Under the pieces are notes generated by a model. The model was not told where the DNA came from, made no database searches, and worked only from the letters and a program-made list of their open reading frames with translations. Both the position numbers and the translations under genes were made by a program. From assembly GCF_015624485.1 (NCBI RefSeq), contig NZ_CP061378.1:4898001-4962000 (forward strand): a stretch of DNA of 64,000 nt. Reading direction: 5' to 3'. Shown here piece by piece: positions 6,721-15,171 of this stretch. The first letter of the stretch is position 1, and every line of letters starts with the position of its first letter. The stretch is from Bradyrhizobium genosp. L (GTDB lineage: Bacteria > Pseudomonadota > Alphaproteobacteria > Rhizobiales > Xanthobacteraceae).

Positions 6721-9630
6721 CTATTCAGCAGCGCTCCGAAGCTCGGCTTTCTCGACGCGTACCGCGCAGAACTTGAATTCGGGAATCTTACCGAACGGGT
6801 CCAGCGCCGGGTTCGTCAGCAGGTTGGCGGCGGCCTCCGCGTAGCAGAACGGCATGAACACCATGTTCTCCGGGACGTCGCGGTCGGAACGGACCTTGAC
6901 CTCCACGGCGCCGCGCCGTGTCTCCATCCGGATGAAGTCGCCGGGCCACACCTTGAGCCGCCGCATGTCCTTCGGCGACATGAAGGCGACCGCCTCGGGC
7001 TCGATTTGATCCAGCACATGGGATCGCCGGGTCATCGAACCGGTGTGCCAGTGTTCGAGCACGCGACCGGTGGAAAGCACCATCGGATATTCGTCGTCGG
7101 GCAGTTCGTCGGGCGGGATGACCTTGGCAGGCACGATCTTGCCGCGGCCGCTCTCCGTCGGAAAACCGGTGGTGAAGATGATCTCGTTGCCCGGCTTCTC
7201 CGGATCGTCGACCGGGTACGTCACAGCACCCTCGCGCACCAACCGCTCCCATGTGATGTTCTTGAGCGAGGGCATCAGTTCGGCCATCTCGGTGAACACC
7301 TCGCGGGGACCTTCGTAGTCCCACGGCAGGCCCATGCGCTTGCCGATCTCCTGGATGATCCAGAGATCCTGCCGCGCGTCCCCCGGCGGCTTCACCACCT
7401 GACGGGCCAACTGCACGCGGCGATCGGTGTTGGTGAAGGATCCGGACTTCTCGGCGAAGGCGGAAGCCGGCAGGATGACATCGGCGTGGAAGGCGGTCTC
7501 GGTCACAAACAGATCCTGTACGACGAGATGGTCGAGCATGGCCAGCGCTTGGCGGGCATGCTGCAGGTCCGGGTCCGACATCGCCGGATTCTCGCCTTCG
7601 ACGTACATGCCGTTGATCTGACCGGCGTGGATCTCGTTCATGATTTCCACGACCGTCAGTCCGCGCACCGGGTCCAGCTTCTGGTCCCAGAGCTCCTCGA
7701 ACGCGCCGCGCAGGTCGTCGCGGCCGACGGGCTGGTAGTCCGGCAGGAACATCGGTATCAGGCCGGCGTCGGAGGCGCCCTGCACGTTGTTCTGGCCGCG
7801 CAGCGGATGCAGCCCGGTGCCCGGACGTCCGACCTGGCCAGTGATCAACGCCAGCGCGATCAAGCAACGCGCATTGTCGGTGCCGTGCACGTGCTGGCTG
7901 ATGCCCATGCCCCAGAAGATGATCGAGGACTTCGCGCGGGCGTAGGTCCGAGCCGTTTCGCGCAGGGTCTCGGCGGGAATGCCGCAGATCTTCGACATCT
8001 TCTCCGGAGGGAAATCGACGATCTTGGCCTTGAGGTCTTCGTAGCCCTCGGTATAGCCAGCGATGTACTGCTCGTCGGTCAGACCTTCGGTGATGATCGT
8101 GTGGATCATCGCGTTCAGCATCGCGACGTCGCTGCCCGGCTTGAACTGCAGATGCATCGTCGCATGGCGCGACAGGACTTGCCGGCGTGGATCCATCACG
8201 AACAGCTTCGCGCCGCGCTTGGCGGCATTCTTGATGAACGTGGCCGCGACCGGGTGATTGATGGTCGGGTTGGCTCCGATCACCCAGATGACCTCGGCAT
8301 CGGCCGCTGCGGCAAACGGCGCGGAGACCGCTCCCGAGCTCAGGCCCTCGAAGAGCGCCGCCACTGACGAGGCGTGGCAGAGACGCGTGCAGTGATCGAC
8401 GTTGTTGGAGCCGAAGCCCGTCCGGACCAGCTTCTGGAAAAGGTAAGCTTCCTCGTTTGATCCCTTGGCCGAGCCGAAGCCGGCCAGGGCCTTCGAGCCC
8501 TTCTCGTCGCGGATCTTGACGAGACCCTTGGCTGCAATGTCGAGCGCCTCTTCCCAGGATGCTTCGCGGAAATGCGTGAACGGGTTGGCCGGATCGACCT
8601 GGTCGTTCGGATCCTTCTTGACGCCCGGCAAACGCACCAGCGGATTGGTCAGGCGGTTGGGATGGTGGATGTAGTCGAAGCCGAAGCGACCCTTTACGCA
8701 GAGCCGGTTGTGATTGGCCGGACCGTCGCGGCCCTCGGCATAGATCACCTTCTCGTCCTTGACCTCATAAGTCACCTGGCAGCCGACGCCGCAATACGGG
8801 CAAAGCGAATCGACCTTCCTGTCCGGATACGTGACCCGGGTCTGGTTTTCATCGAGCATTACGGAAGGCATCAGCGCGCCGGTCGGGCACGCCTGGACGC
8901 ACTCGCCGCACGCCACGCAAGTCGACTCGCCCATCGGATCGTCGAAATCGAACACGATCTTGGCGTCGTGGTTGCGGTACGCCATGCCGATCACGTCATT
9001 GACCTGCACCTCGCGGCAGGCGCGCACGCACAGGCCGCACTGGATGCATGCGTCGAGATTGACGCGCATCGCCGGGTGGCTGGCATCGGCTTGCCAGCGC
9101 TCGGCTGCCGGGAAGCGGCTTTCAGTGACTTCGACCTTCTCGGCCCAGTGCCAGAATTTCGAATCCGGATCGTGCGAGGTCTGGCGCGGCGGCTGGTCGG
9201 CGACCAGAAGCTCCATCACCATCTTTTGCGCCGCGACCGCGCGCGCGCTTTCCGTCTTCACCTTCATGCCGAGGCTCGGCGTGCGCTTGCACGACGCCGC
9301 CAGCACCCGCTCGCCTTCGATCTCCACCATGCAGGCACGGCAATTTCCGTCCGGCCGGTAGTCCGGCGCGGGCGAATAACACAGATGAGGAATCTCGCGG
9401 CCGCGCCGGTTCGCGACCTGCCAGATGGTCTCGCCGACGCGAGCCTCGACCTGCTCGCCGTCGAGTTCGAACGCGATCGTCTGCGGTCCGCGACCCTCGC
9501 CACCGACCTTGCCGATCGGTTCGCCATGCGAGACCGTCACGCGCCCGTCGGGCACGTTCTTGCCGCCCGACGCGCCCTTGGCGTCGTGACCATACCCTTG
9601 CGGCGGCGGTGAGTTGTTCTCGGTGCTCAT
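6721..9630 (-). CDS. fdsA: NAD-dependent formate dehydrogenase, catalytic alpha subunit
   Basis: The 969-residue molybdoenzyme oxidises formate to CO2 and passes electrons through iron-sulfur clusters to the diaphorase subunit. In order it has an N-terminal [2Fe-2S] domain (Cys84, 97, 100, 114), two ferredoxin-type [4Fe-4S] motifs (Cys195/198/201/205 and Cys238/241/244/248), a [4Fe-4S] site at the start of the molybdopterin domain (Cys277/280/284/311), and the active-site CTRLCHASSV in which Cys418 should ligate Mo, followed by catalytic His419. The C-terminal part is the dinucleotide-binding domain (PNPEW-like fold, RVLEHWHTGSMTRRS). Cys rather than selenocysteine is used. It lies 27 bases after the fused GB gene in the same operon. 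Confidence 0.97.
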   Translation of the reverse strand: MSTENNSPPPQGYGHDAKGASGGKNVPDGRVTVSHGEPIGKVGGEGRGPQTIAFELDGEQVEARVGETIWQVANRRGREIPHLCYSPAPDYRPDGNCRACMVEIEGERVLAASCKRTPSLGMKVKTESARAVAAQKMVMELLVADQPPRQTSHDPDSKFWHWAEKVEVTESRFPAAERWQADASHPAMRVNLDACIQCGLCVRACREVQVNDVIGMAYRNHDAKIVFDFDDPMGESTCVACGECVQACPTGALMPSVMLDENQTRVTYPDRKVDSLCPYCGVGCQVTYEVKDEKVIYAEGRDGPANHNRLCVKGRFGFDYIHHPNRLTNPLVRLPGVKKDPNDQVDPANPFTHFREASWEEALDIAAKGLVKIRDEKGSKALAGFGSAKGSNEEAYLFQKLVRTGFGSNNVDHCTRLCHASSVAALFEGLSSGAVSAPFAAAADAEVIWVIGANPTINHPVAATFIKNAAKRGAKLFVMDPRRQVLSRHATMHLQFKPGSDVAMLNAMIHTIITEGLTDEQYIAGYTEGYEDLKAKIVDFPPEKMSKICGIPAETLRETARTYARAKSSIIFWGMGISQHVHGTDNARCLIALALITGQVGRPGTGLHPLRGQNNVQGASDAGLIPMFLPDYQPVGRDDLRGAFEELWDQKLDPVRGLTVVEIMNEIHAGQINGMYVEGENPAMSDPDLQHARQALAMLDHLVVQDLFVTETAFHADVILPASAFAEKSGSFTNTDRRVQLARQVVKPPGDARQDLWIIQEIGKRMGLPWDYEGPREVFTEMAELMPSLKNITWERLVREGAVTYPVDDPEKPGNEIIFTTGFPTESGRGKIVPAKVIPPDELPDDEYPMVLSTGRVLEHWHTGSMTRRSHVLDQIEPEAVAFMSPKDMRRLKVWPGDFIRMETRRGAVEVKVRSDRDVPENMVFMPFCYAEAAANLLTNPALDPFGKIPEFKFCAVRVEKAELRSAAE

Positions 9631-9657
9631 GCGAACCTCGTCGAAACTCGTTTGCGC

Positions 9658-11373
9658 CTATTCGGCGGCCTGCTGCGGGAGCGGACGGAACTCGTCAGGA
9701 AAATACTTGATGACGGAGGTCAACGGATTCGAGGCCGCCTGGCCCAATCCGCAGATCGATGCGTCCCGCATCGCCTGGCTCAACTGGCCGAGCAGTTCCT
9801 CGTTCCAGAGCGGCTGCTGCATCAGCAGCACGGCCTTCTCGGTCCCGGCGCGGCAAGGCGTGCACTGTCCGCAACTCTCGTCCTCGAAGAACCGCATTAG
9901 ATTCAACGCCGCGTCCCGGACACTATCGACCTGCGAGAGGATGACGACCGCCGCCGATCCGATGAAACAGCCGTATTTTTCCAGTGTTCCGAAATCGAGC
10001 GGGATGTTGTCCATCGCTGCCGGCAGGATTCCGCCCGACGCGCCGCCCGGCAGGTAGGCGTGGAACGTGTGGCCATCGGCCATGCCGCCGCAGAACTCGT
10101 CGATCAGTTCGCGAACGGTGACGCCCGCGGGCGCGAGTTTCATACCCGGGCTCTTGACGCGTCCGGAGACCGAATAGCTGCGCAGACCGTGGCGCTCGTT
10201 GCGGCCGTGGCCCTTCCACCAGTTCGGGCCTTTCTCCACGATGTCACGGACCCACCACAACGTCTCGATGTTGTTGATGAGGGTCGGCAGCCCGAACAGG
10301 CCGGCCTGGAAAGGAAACGGAGGTTTGTGCCGAGGCAGTCCCCGCTTGCCTTCGAGGCTTTCCAGCAGCGAAGATTCCTCGCCGCAGATGTACGCACCGG
10401 CGCCGCGGCGCAGATGCAGCTTCGGCCCACCCGGCGGCAATTTCGCGATTTCTCGATCGAGAATCTCCCGCGCAGCCGGATATTCGTCGCGAAGGTAGAT
10501 ATAGACCTCGGGCGCCTCGACAATGTGCGCGCCGATCAGCATGCCTTCGAGGAAGCGGTGCGGGTCGGTCTCCAGGTAGTAACGATCCTTGAACGTGCCA
10601 GGCTCGCCTTCGTCGCCGTTGACCGCCATCAGTCGCGGGCCGGGCTCGCCGAGCACGGAGCGCCATTTGCGGCCCGTTGGAAAACCCGCACCGCCAAGTC
10701 CGCGCAGCGAGGCGTCGTCGAGCGATTTCAGCAGATCCTCTTTTGGAAGCTCTCCGGATCGCAGACGCGCCAGCAACCGATAACCGCCGCCGGCGACGTA
10801 AACGTCGAAGTCGACGTAGTCGGGAAGATGAGCGTGGGTGTCGCCGGCCTTCGCCGCGGCGAGGACACCGTCGACCGTGGCATGGTCGACGAAGTTATGA
10901 CCGACTTCGGCGGTCGGCGCGGTATCGCAACGGCCTACGCAGGGCGCGCGCACGACGCGGATGCTTGGGCCGGCCGCCGTTTGCAGTTCGCCCAGCAGCT
11001 TCTCCGCGCCGAGCATCGCACACGTCAGGGAATCGCAGACTCGGATGGTAACTGGCGCCACATTGGGCTGCCCTTCCTTCACGATGTCGAAATGCGCGTA
11101 GAAGGTCGCGGTCTCGAACACCTCTGCGAAGGAGAGCTTCATCTCGTCGGCCAGGGCGGCGAGATGGGCCGCTGAAATCTGGCGATACTTGTCTTGGACC
11201 AGATGAAGATGTTCGATCAGCAGATCACGCCGACGCGGACGGTCTCCGAGAAGTTGCCCGATCTCATGCGCTGCCGCCGGATCGACCTGGCGGCCCTTCG
11301 GGGTCGCCTTGGCCCGTTTCCGACCCTCGCCCGGGTGCTCGAATTGGCGGACCTTGTGGACGTCGTCTTCCAT
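9658..11373 (-). CDS. Formate dehydrogenase fused gamma-beta (FdsG-FdsB) diaphorase subunit
   Basis: This 571-residue protein joins two subunits that are usually separate. Residues about 25-175 are the NuoE/FdsG thioredoxin-like [2Fe-2S] domain (Cys113, Cys118, Cys145, Cys149). Residues about 190-571 are the NuoF/FdsB part: the FMN/NADH site GLGGAGFPTGRKW (225-237), NGDEGEPGTFKDR, and the [4Fe-4S] cysteines in SCGQCTPC (501, 504, 507) with Cys541. It would transfer electrons from FdsA to NAD+. ATG 11373 is chosen because GGAGAG precedes it and homology starts soon after; the frame is open further upstream. No separate fdsD-like gene is seen. Confidence 0.95.
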   Translation of the reverse strand: MEDDVHKVRQFEHPGEGRKRAKATPKGRQVDPAAAHEIGQLLGDRPRRRDLLIEHLHLVQDKYRQISAAHLAALADEMKLSFAEVFETATFYAHFDIVKEGQPNVAPVTIRVCDSLTCAMLGAEKLLGELQTAAGPSIRVVRAPCVGRCDTAPTAEVGHNFVDHATVDGVLAAAKAGDTHAHLPDYVDFDVYVAGGGYRLLARLRSGELPKEDLLKSLDDASLRGLGGAGFPTGRKWRSVLGEPGPRLMAVNGDEGEPGTFKDRYYLETDPHRFLEGMLIGAHIVEAPEVYIYLRDEYPAAREILDREIAKLPPGGPKLHLRRGAGAYICGEESSLLESLEGKRGLPRHKPPFPFQAGLFGLPTLINNIETLWWVRDIVEKGPNWWKGHGRNERHGLRSYSVSGRVKSPGMKLAPAGVTVRELIDEFCGGMADGHTFHAYLPGGASGGILPAAMDNIPLDFGTLEKYGCFIGSAAVVILSQVDSVRDAALNLMRFFEDESCGQCTPCRAGTEKAVLLMQQPLWNEELLGQLSQAMRDASICGLGQAASNPLTSVIKYFPDEFRPLPQQAAE

Positions 11374-11496
11374 GAAATCCAAGCTCTCCGGCGCAGCGAT
11401 CTGACAGACTCTAGCCCTTGGTATGCCAGAGGCAAGGGTGCATTTAGAATGGTTCGAGACGCCGCACGTCTGGTCGGACAGATCCCGCAAGCGTCG

Positions 11497-11742
11497 TTAT
11501 GACTTGCCTATCGGGCGATCTGCTTTCTCTATCAAGAACACAACCCTGTTCTCGTCCCGTTGCAGTATTTCCACGGCATCGCCGGTCTCGCGGATCAGGT
11601 TCGGGATGTCGATAACGGAGAGCGGATCCGTGCAATGAACTTCCAGGAAGTCGCCCGGCCTGATCGACGTCAATGCCTTGCGTGTCTTCAAGGCGGGAAT
11701 CGGACAGCGGCGGCCAGTCAGGTCGAGTTTCGTGGTCGTCAT
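11497..11742 (-). CDS. TusA-family sulfurtransferase
   Basis: The 81-residue protein has the TusA/SirA fold with the signature CPIP motif (active Cys13 in RRCPIPALKTRKAL) that carries a persulfide. It sits 9 bases downstream of moeA and 123 bases upstream of the formate dehydrogenase genes. This context suggests that it supplies sulfur for activation of the molybdenum cofactor of formate dehydrogenase, perhaps to the FdhD-like protein encoded divergently. That link is inferred from context; TusA proteins also act in tRNA thiolation and other sulfur relays. Confidence 0.88.
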   Translation of the reverse strand: MTTTKLDLTGRRCPIPALKTRKALTSIRPGDFLEVHCTDPLSVIDIPNLIRETGDAVEILQRDENRVVFLIEKADRPIGKS

Positions 11743-11751
11743 GGGATTGCG

Positions 11752-13005
11752 CTACAATAGGTCCGCATAGCCGAGAAATCCGACCTGATCGCCGGGCTCG
11801 ACGCGGACGATGGATTCGCCGAGCTCTACAAGGCCGTCGGTATCGACCAGCGACGAGAGAAGTCCGGCCCCTTCGCGTGGAAACTTGACCGCCTCGAGCG
11901 TACCGTCCTCCGCTCTGCGAAGCGAGGCTCGGACGTACTCGCGCCGCTCGAGCTTCTTGTTATAGGCGAACGCAGCCCTAACCGGGATCGGCAGCATCGG
12001 CGCCGGCGTCGCTCCGGACAGCGCCATCACGGCGGGCCGAACGACGTGGACGAAGGTCACGAAACTCGCAACCGGGTTGCCTGGTAGACCGATCAGCGGC
12101 GTCCCGTCGATGACGCCCATTGCCACAGGACGCCCAGGTTTGATGGCCATTCGCCACAGGACCAGCGATCCAACGCTTTCAACCGCGGTCCTCACGTGGT
12201 CCTCTTCGCCGGTCGAAACGCCCCCCGTGGTCAGGATCAGGTCGTACCGGCCGGCGGCGGCCTTGAGGGCTTTCGCCAGCGCGGACGGTTCGTCGCGCAG
12301 AATCCCGAGATCGCCGACCTCACAGGCGAGCCTCCGCAACATCGCCATCAGCATGAAGCGGTTGGAATCGAAAAGTTGGGCTTCCTTTCGGGCAGTCCCG
12401 GGAGCAGCCAGTTCGTCGCCCGTGGAGAACACGCCCACTCGCAGCCGGCGGATCACTTCAAGGGTCGTCAGGCCGAACGCCGCCGCGACCGCGATGTCCT
12501 GGGGCCGGAGCCGCCTGCCGGCCCGCAGCGCGACGTGACCGAGGGGAATATCCTCGCCGGCGGGCCGCACGTTGGCGCCGGCCTTGAGGCCGGGCGGCAG
12601 CACCACGCGATCCGTCTCGTCGATACGGACGTCCTCCTGCATGAAAACCGTGTCGGTACCCGCGGGCATCGGCGCGCCGGTGAAGATCCGGACCGCGTGT
12701 CCCGGCCGTACCGCGGGCGCCGCAGCGCCGGCCTGCACGCGCCCCTCGACAGGGACGGCCGAAGAAGCGTCCCGCCGCAGATCGCTTGCGGGAACTGCGT
12801 ATCCGTCGACAGCTGAGTTCATGAACGGTGGCAGCGGCAGGGGCGCCGCGATGTCGATGGCGAGGACGCGGCCGTCGGCGTCCATGAGGCCGACCGTCTC
12901 TTTCTCCGCGACCGCCGTCAACCGCGAGGCGATGATGCCGACGGCCTCGTCGACCGGCATCATCGGGCCACCGAAAGCGAAGCAGTCGTCGGACAATTGA
13001 GCCAT
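11752..13005 (-). CDS. moeA: Molybdopterin molybdotransferase MoeA
   Basis: The 417-residue enzyme inserts molybdate into adenylylated molybdopterin to form the Mo cofactor. MoeA hallmarks are seen: PPFMNSAVDGYAV near the N-terminus, IFTGAPMPAGTDTV, the FSTGDEL segment, LTTGGVSTGEEDHV, KPGRPVAMG and LPGNPVASFV. ATG 13005 is chosen because a GAGGGGCAGG sequence precedes it and it leaves a 10-base gap to the truncated mobB; the frame continues upstream to 13074, overlapping mobB. It belongs to the leftward operon feeding formate dehydrogenase. Confidence 0.96.
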   Translation of the reverse strand: MAQLSDDCFAFGGPMMPVDEAVGIIASRLTAVAEKETVGLMDADGRVLAIDIAAPLPLPPFMNSAVDGYAVPASDLRRDASSAVPVEGRVQAGAAAPAVRPGHAVRIFTGAPMPAGTDTVFMQEDVRIDETDRVVLPPGLKAGANVRPAGEDIPLGHVALRAGRRLRPQDIAVAAAFGLTTLEVIRRLRVGVFSTGDELAAPGTARKEAQLFDSNRFMLMAMLRRLACEVGDLGILRDEPSALAKALKAAAGRYDLILTTGGVSTGEEDHVRTAVESVGSLVLWRMAIKPGRPVAMGVIDGTPLIGLPGNPVASFVTFVHVVRPAVMALSGATPAPMLPIPVRAAFAYNKKLERREYVRASLRRAEDGTLEAVKFPREGAGLLSSLVDTDGLVELGESIVRVEPGDQVGFLGYADLL

Positions 13006-13015
13006 CGCCTGCCCC

Positions 13016-13249
13016 TCAAACCGCGGCCGGAGCGGCGACGCTACCGATGGCGCGGCGTTTGAAGCCTTCGACAACTACCTGCCGGTGCACCCAAGAGTCC
13101 TTGCCGGGAACGTCGACGTCGAAATCATGATGCGCCTGTTCAATAACGGAGACGCGGAGACCGCGGCCGAGAAAGTACGGGATGACCTGCGCGAGCAAGG
13201 TCGTCTTGCCGGCGCCGCTCCACCCCGAAAGCCCGATAACCTTCATCAT
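13016..13249 (-). CDS. Truncated MobB (molybdopterin-guanine dinucleotide biosynthesis adaptor)
   Basis: The 77-residue product begins exactly like MobB: a P-loop GLSGWSGAGKTTLLAQVIPY, then GLRVSVIEQAHHDFDVDVPGKDSW. MobB proteins usually run to about 160-175 residues. Here similarity ends just after DSWVHR and a short unrelated tail leads to a stop, so roughly the last 100 residues are missing. The usual VIKHAHHD segment reads VIEQAHHD. It is the first gene of the operon with moeA, tusA and the formate dehydrogenase genes. It may be a decayed gene or a retained mini-MobB; full MobB is often dispensable because MobA does the catalysis. Confidence 0.75.
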   Translation of the reverse strand: MMKVIGLSGWSGAGKTTLLAQVIPYFLGRGLRVSVIEQAHHDFDVDVPGKDSWVHRQVVVEGFKRRAIGSVAAPAAV

Positions 13250-13298
13250 CGCTCCAAAAACTTCGGGGAACCCACCCCGTGCCGTTCTTTCGGCCCGG

Positions 13299-13325
13299 AT
13301 TATATCGTTGCTCCGGCCTTGTCAT
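13299..13325 (-). promoter_or_regulatory. Candidate sigma-70-type promoter for the mobB-moeA-tusA-fds operon
   Basis: On the minus strand a perfect -10 hexamer TATAAT (13304-13299) lies 15 bases after ATGACA (13325-13320), which matches the -35 consensus at five of six positions. The spacer is shorter than ideal. It sits about 50 bases upstream of the first gene, in the 90-base divergent region shared with the fdhD-like gene. Confidence 0.45.
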
Positions 13326-13339
13326 GCTAACCTACCGTG

Positions 13340-14236
13340 ATGATGAAAATGGAAAAGCCGCCGGCTCCCTTGATCGTGCCCGATCCGGACGATTTGCGCC
13401 TGACCCGGCAGGTCTCCGGGGTCGATCAAACCGGCGCGACCGTCGACATCAAGGTGCCCGTGGAGCGCCCTCTAACCCTGTACCTCAACGCTCAGGAGAT
13501 CGTCACCATGATGACGATCGGCGACCACCCGGAGTATCTCGCGCTCGGCTACCTGCTCAACCAGAACATGCTCAAGTACAACGACGTTGTGACCGAAGTG
13601 GAGTACGACGACGACCTTCAGGTCGTGGTCGTGCGGACCGAGCATCACACGAACTTCGAGGCGAAGCTGAAAAAGCGAACGCAGACGTCAGGCTGCGCCC
13701 AGGGCACGGCGTTCGGTGACCTACTGGAGGCGGTCGAAAGCGTCGCGCTTCCGAAAGCCCAACTGCGCACATCCTGGCTCTACCGGATGACGCACACGAT
13801 CAACACCATGCCTTCGCTCTACCTGGAAGCGGGCGCCATCCACGGGTGCGTGCTCTGTAGAGAAAGTGAACCCGTCTGCTACACCGAGGACGTGGGCCGC
13901 CACAATGCGGTCGACAAGATCGCCGGCTGGATCTATCGGCACGGCGTCGATCCGGCGGACAAGATCCTCTACACCACGGGTCGGCTCACGTCCGAGATGG
14001 TGATTAAAACGGTCCGGATGGGCATCCCGATCCTCGTGTCGCGGTCGGGCTTCACGGCATGGGGCGTCGATCTCGCGCGCCAGGTCGGCTTAACGCTGGT
14101 CGGTCGCGCGAAGGGCAAGCGATTTATCGCCTTGTCCGGAGCGGAGCGCATCGTGTTCGATCAGGACCTGGCTTACGTCGAAGAGGAGTCTGCACGCCAC
14201 AAGCGCAAGGGCGAGGGCGAAGGCCGTGGCGACTGA
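13340..14236 (+). CDS. fdhD: FdhD/FdsC-like formate dehydrogenase accessory sulfurtransferase, non-canonical cysteines
   Basis: FdhD proteins deliver sulfur to, or chaperone, the Mo-bisMGD cofactor of formate dehydrogenase. This roughly 298-residue homologue keeps RPLTLYLN, the EYLALGYLL segment, and [13 protein letters not shown] (about 182-194). The usual (S/T)GCGVCG motif reads TSGCAQGT with only one cysteine (Cys119). A CVLC pair (Cys170, Cys173) appears instead where the canonical protein has a THAAA-type segment, after the conserved histidine. Several starts are possible (GTG 13337, ATG 13340, 13343, 13349). Its last bases overlap mobA. It could equally be named fdsC by analogy with Rhodobacter. 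Confidence 0.9.
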   Translation: MMKMEKPPAPLIVPDPDDLRLTRQVSGVDQTGATVDIKVPVERPLTLYLNAQEIVTMMTIGDHPEYLALGYLLNQNMLKYNDVVTEVEYDDDLQVVVVRTEHHTNFEAKLKKRTQTSGCAQGTAFGDLLEAVESVALPKAQLRTSWLYRMTHTINTMPSLYLEAGAIHGCVLCRESEPVCYTEDVGRHNAVDKIAGWIYRHGVDPADKILYTTGRLTSEMVIKTVRMGIPILVSRSGFTAWGVDLARQVGLTLVGRAKGKRFIALSGAERIVFDQDLAYVEEESARHKRKGEGEGRGD

Positions 14237-14852
14237 GATTCCCTGCGTCGTGCTTGCGGGCGGCCTCGCACGCCGGATGGGCGGCGGCGACAAGCCGATG
14301 CGCGTGATCGCCGGCAAGACGATTTTGGAGCGCGTCATCGCTCGCCTCGCTCCTCAGTGCTCCGGACTGATCCTCAACGCCAACGGCGATCCGGCACGCT
14401 TCGCCGCCTTCGGCCTTCCGGTGATCGCCGACGATGTCGCCGACTACCCGGGTCCCCTCGCCGGAATCCTGGCCGCGCTCGACTGGACCGCGGCCAACCG
14501 TCCGGACGCGGAATGGCTGCTGAGCGCGCCTGGAGACTGCCCATTCCTGCCGCGAGACCTCGTCGCGCGGCTGGAGGCGGAACGTGCAGCACGAAACGCC
14601 GAGCTTGCGGTCGCCGCATCCGGCGGACAGACGCATCCCGTCGTTGGGCTCTGGAGAGTTCGGCTGCGCGAAGAGCTGCGCCAGGCCCTCGTCGTCGAAG
14701 GCCTTCGCAAGATCGACCGTTGGACCTCGCGCTATCCGCTCGCCACCGTCGAGTGGCCGGTGGCCCCACTCGATCCGTTCTTCAATGCCAACACCGTCGA
14801 GGATATCGCGGAGGCCGAACGTTTGTCCCAGCTCGACGAGCGGACCGCATGA
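14226..14852 (+). CDS. mobA: Molybdenum cofactor guanylyltransferase MobA
   Basis: The 208-residue enzyme attaches GMP from GTP to the molybdenum cofactor, forming the MGD form needed by formate dehydrogenase. The nucleotide-binding signature [17 protein letters not shown] is at the N-terminus, followed by ILNANGD, a [10 protein letters not shown] segment and the metal-binding [10 protein letters not shown]. The C-terminus has the family's [17 protein letters not shown] 14226 is the start and overlaps the end of the fdhD-like gene by 11 bases, indicating translational coupling. Confidence 0.95.
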   Translation: MATEIPCVVLAGGLARRMGGGDKPMRVIAGKTILERVIARLAPQCSGLILNANGDPARFAAFGLPVIADDVADYPGPLAGILAALDWTAANRPDAEWLLSAPGDCPFLPRDLVARLEAERAARNAELAVAASGGQTHPVVGLWRVRLREELRQALVVEGLRKIDRWTSRYPLATVEWPVAPLDPFFNANTVEDIAEAERLSQLDERTA

Positions 14853-14865
14853 TCGGCGTCCGTTC

Positions 14866-14972
14866 CTAGAGCGTTTTCGAGCGAAGTGGATACCGGTTCG
14901 CGTGAAGAAAACGCGTCAAAACAAAAAACTAGAGCTTCGGTTCTGATTCAATCAGAACCGAAAATGCTCTAG
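14866..14972. repeat. Rhizobiales-type interspersed repeat with terminal hairpin
   Basis: The unit opens with ctagagc and closes with gctctag (14966-14972), with another ctagagc at 14929. Its right part is a perfect 11-bp hairpin (tcggttctgat at 14937-14947, atcagaaccga at 14951-14961) followed by AAAA, so it may also stop transcription. The left part, gcgttttcgagcgaagtgga and onward, is a sequence I recognise from many Rhizobiales genomes. The terminal CTAG supplies the stop codon of the next minus-strand gene. Confidence 0.75.
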
Positions 14973-15163
14973 TCTGCGTCGAGCATCATGGCCGCGGCGG
15001 CAGGTGCCGTGCTGGATTTCTCCGCGGTTTGCTGCAGCCAGGCGGCGGCCAGCAAATGCAGGATCAGGACCGCGATCGCGAAGACAGCGAGCAGGCCGAG
15101 ATTGCTGTCGAGCGGGTTCGGCGCCGGGCGTCGCGCAGGCAGTTTCTTTGCAATGAACGGCAT
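14969..15163 (-). CDS. Small membrane protein, 64 aa
   Basis: The product has a basic N-terminus (MPFIAKKLPARRPAPNP), one hydrophobic helix (LGLLAVFAIAVLILHLLAAAWL) and a short Ala/Thr-rich tail. The ATG at 15163 has aggtgag seven bases upstream, so it is preferred over the in-frame GTG at 15175. It follows another small gene by eight bases, making a two-gene unit. The stop codon lies inside the terminal CTAG of a dispersed repeat, so the C-terminus may have been set by that repeat. No family is recognised. Confidence 0.65.
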   Translation of the reverse strand: MPFIAKKLPARRPAPNPLDSNLGLLAVFAIAVLILHLLAAAWLQQTAEKSSTAPAAAAMMLDAD

Positions 15164-15171
15164 GTTTGGTC

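Noticed and set aside
7006..8367. Long open frame antisense to fdsA on the plus strand
   Set aside because: The product is Arg/His/Leu/Gly-rich with no family resemblance, which is typical of the reverse frame of a GC-rich gene; fdsA has all its expected motifs on the other strand.
8572..9612. Second long plus-strand frame opposite the N-terminal part of fdsA
   Set aside because: Same shadow composition, and it runs exactly across the iron-sulfur region of fdsA.
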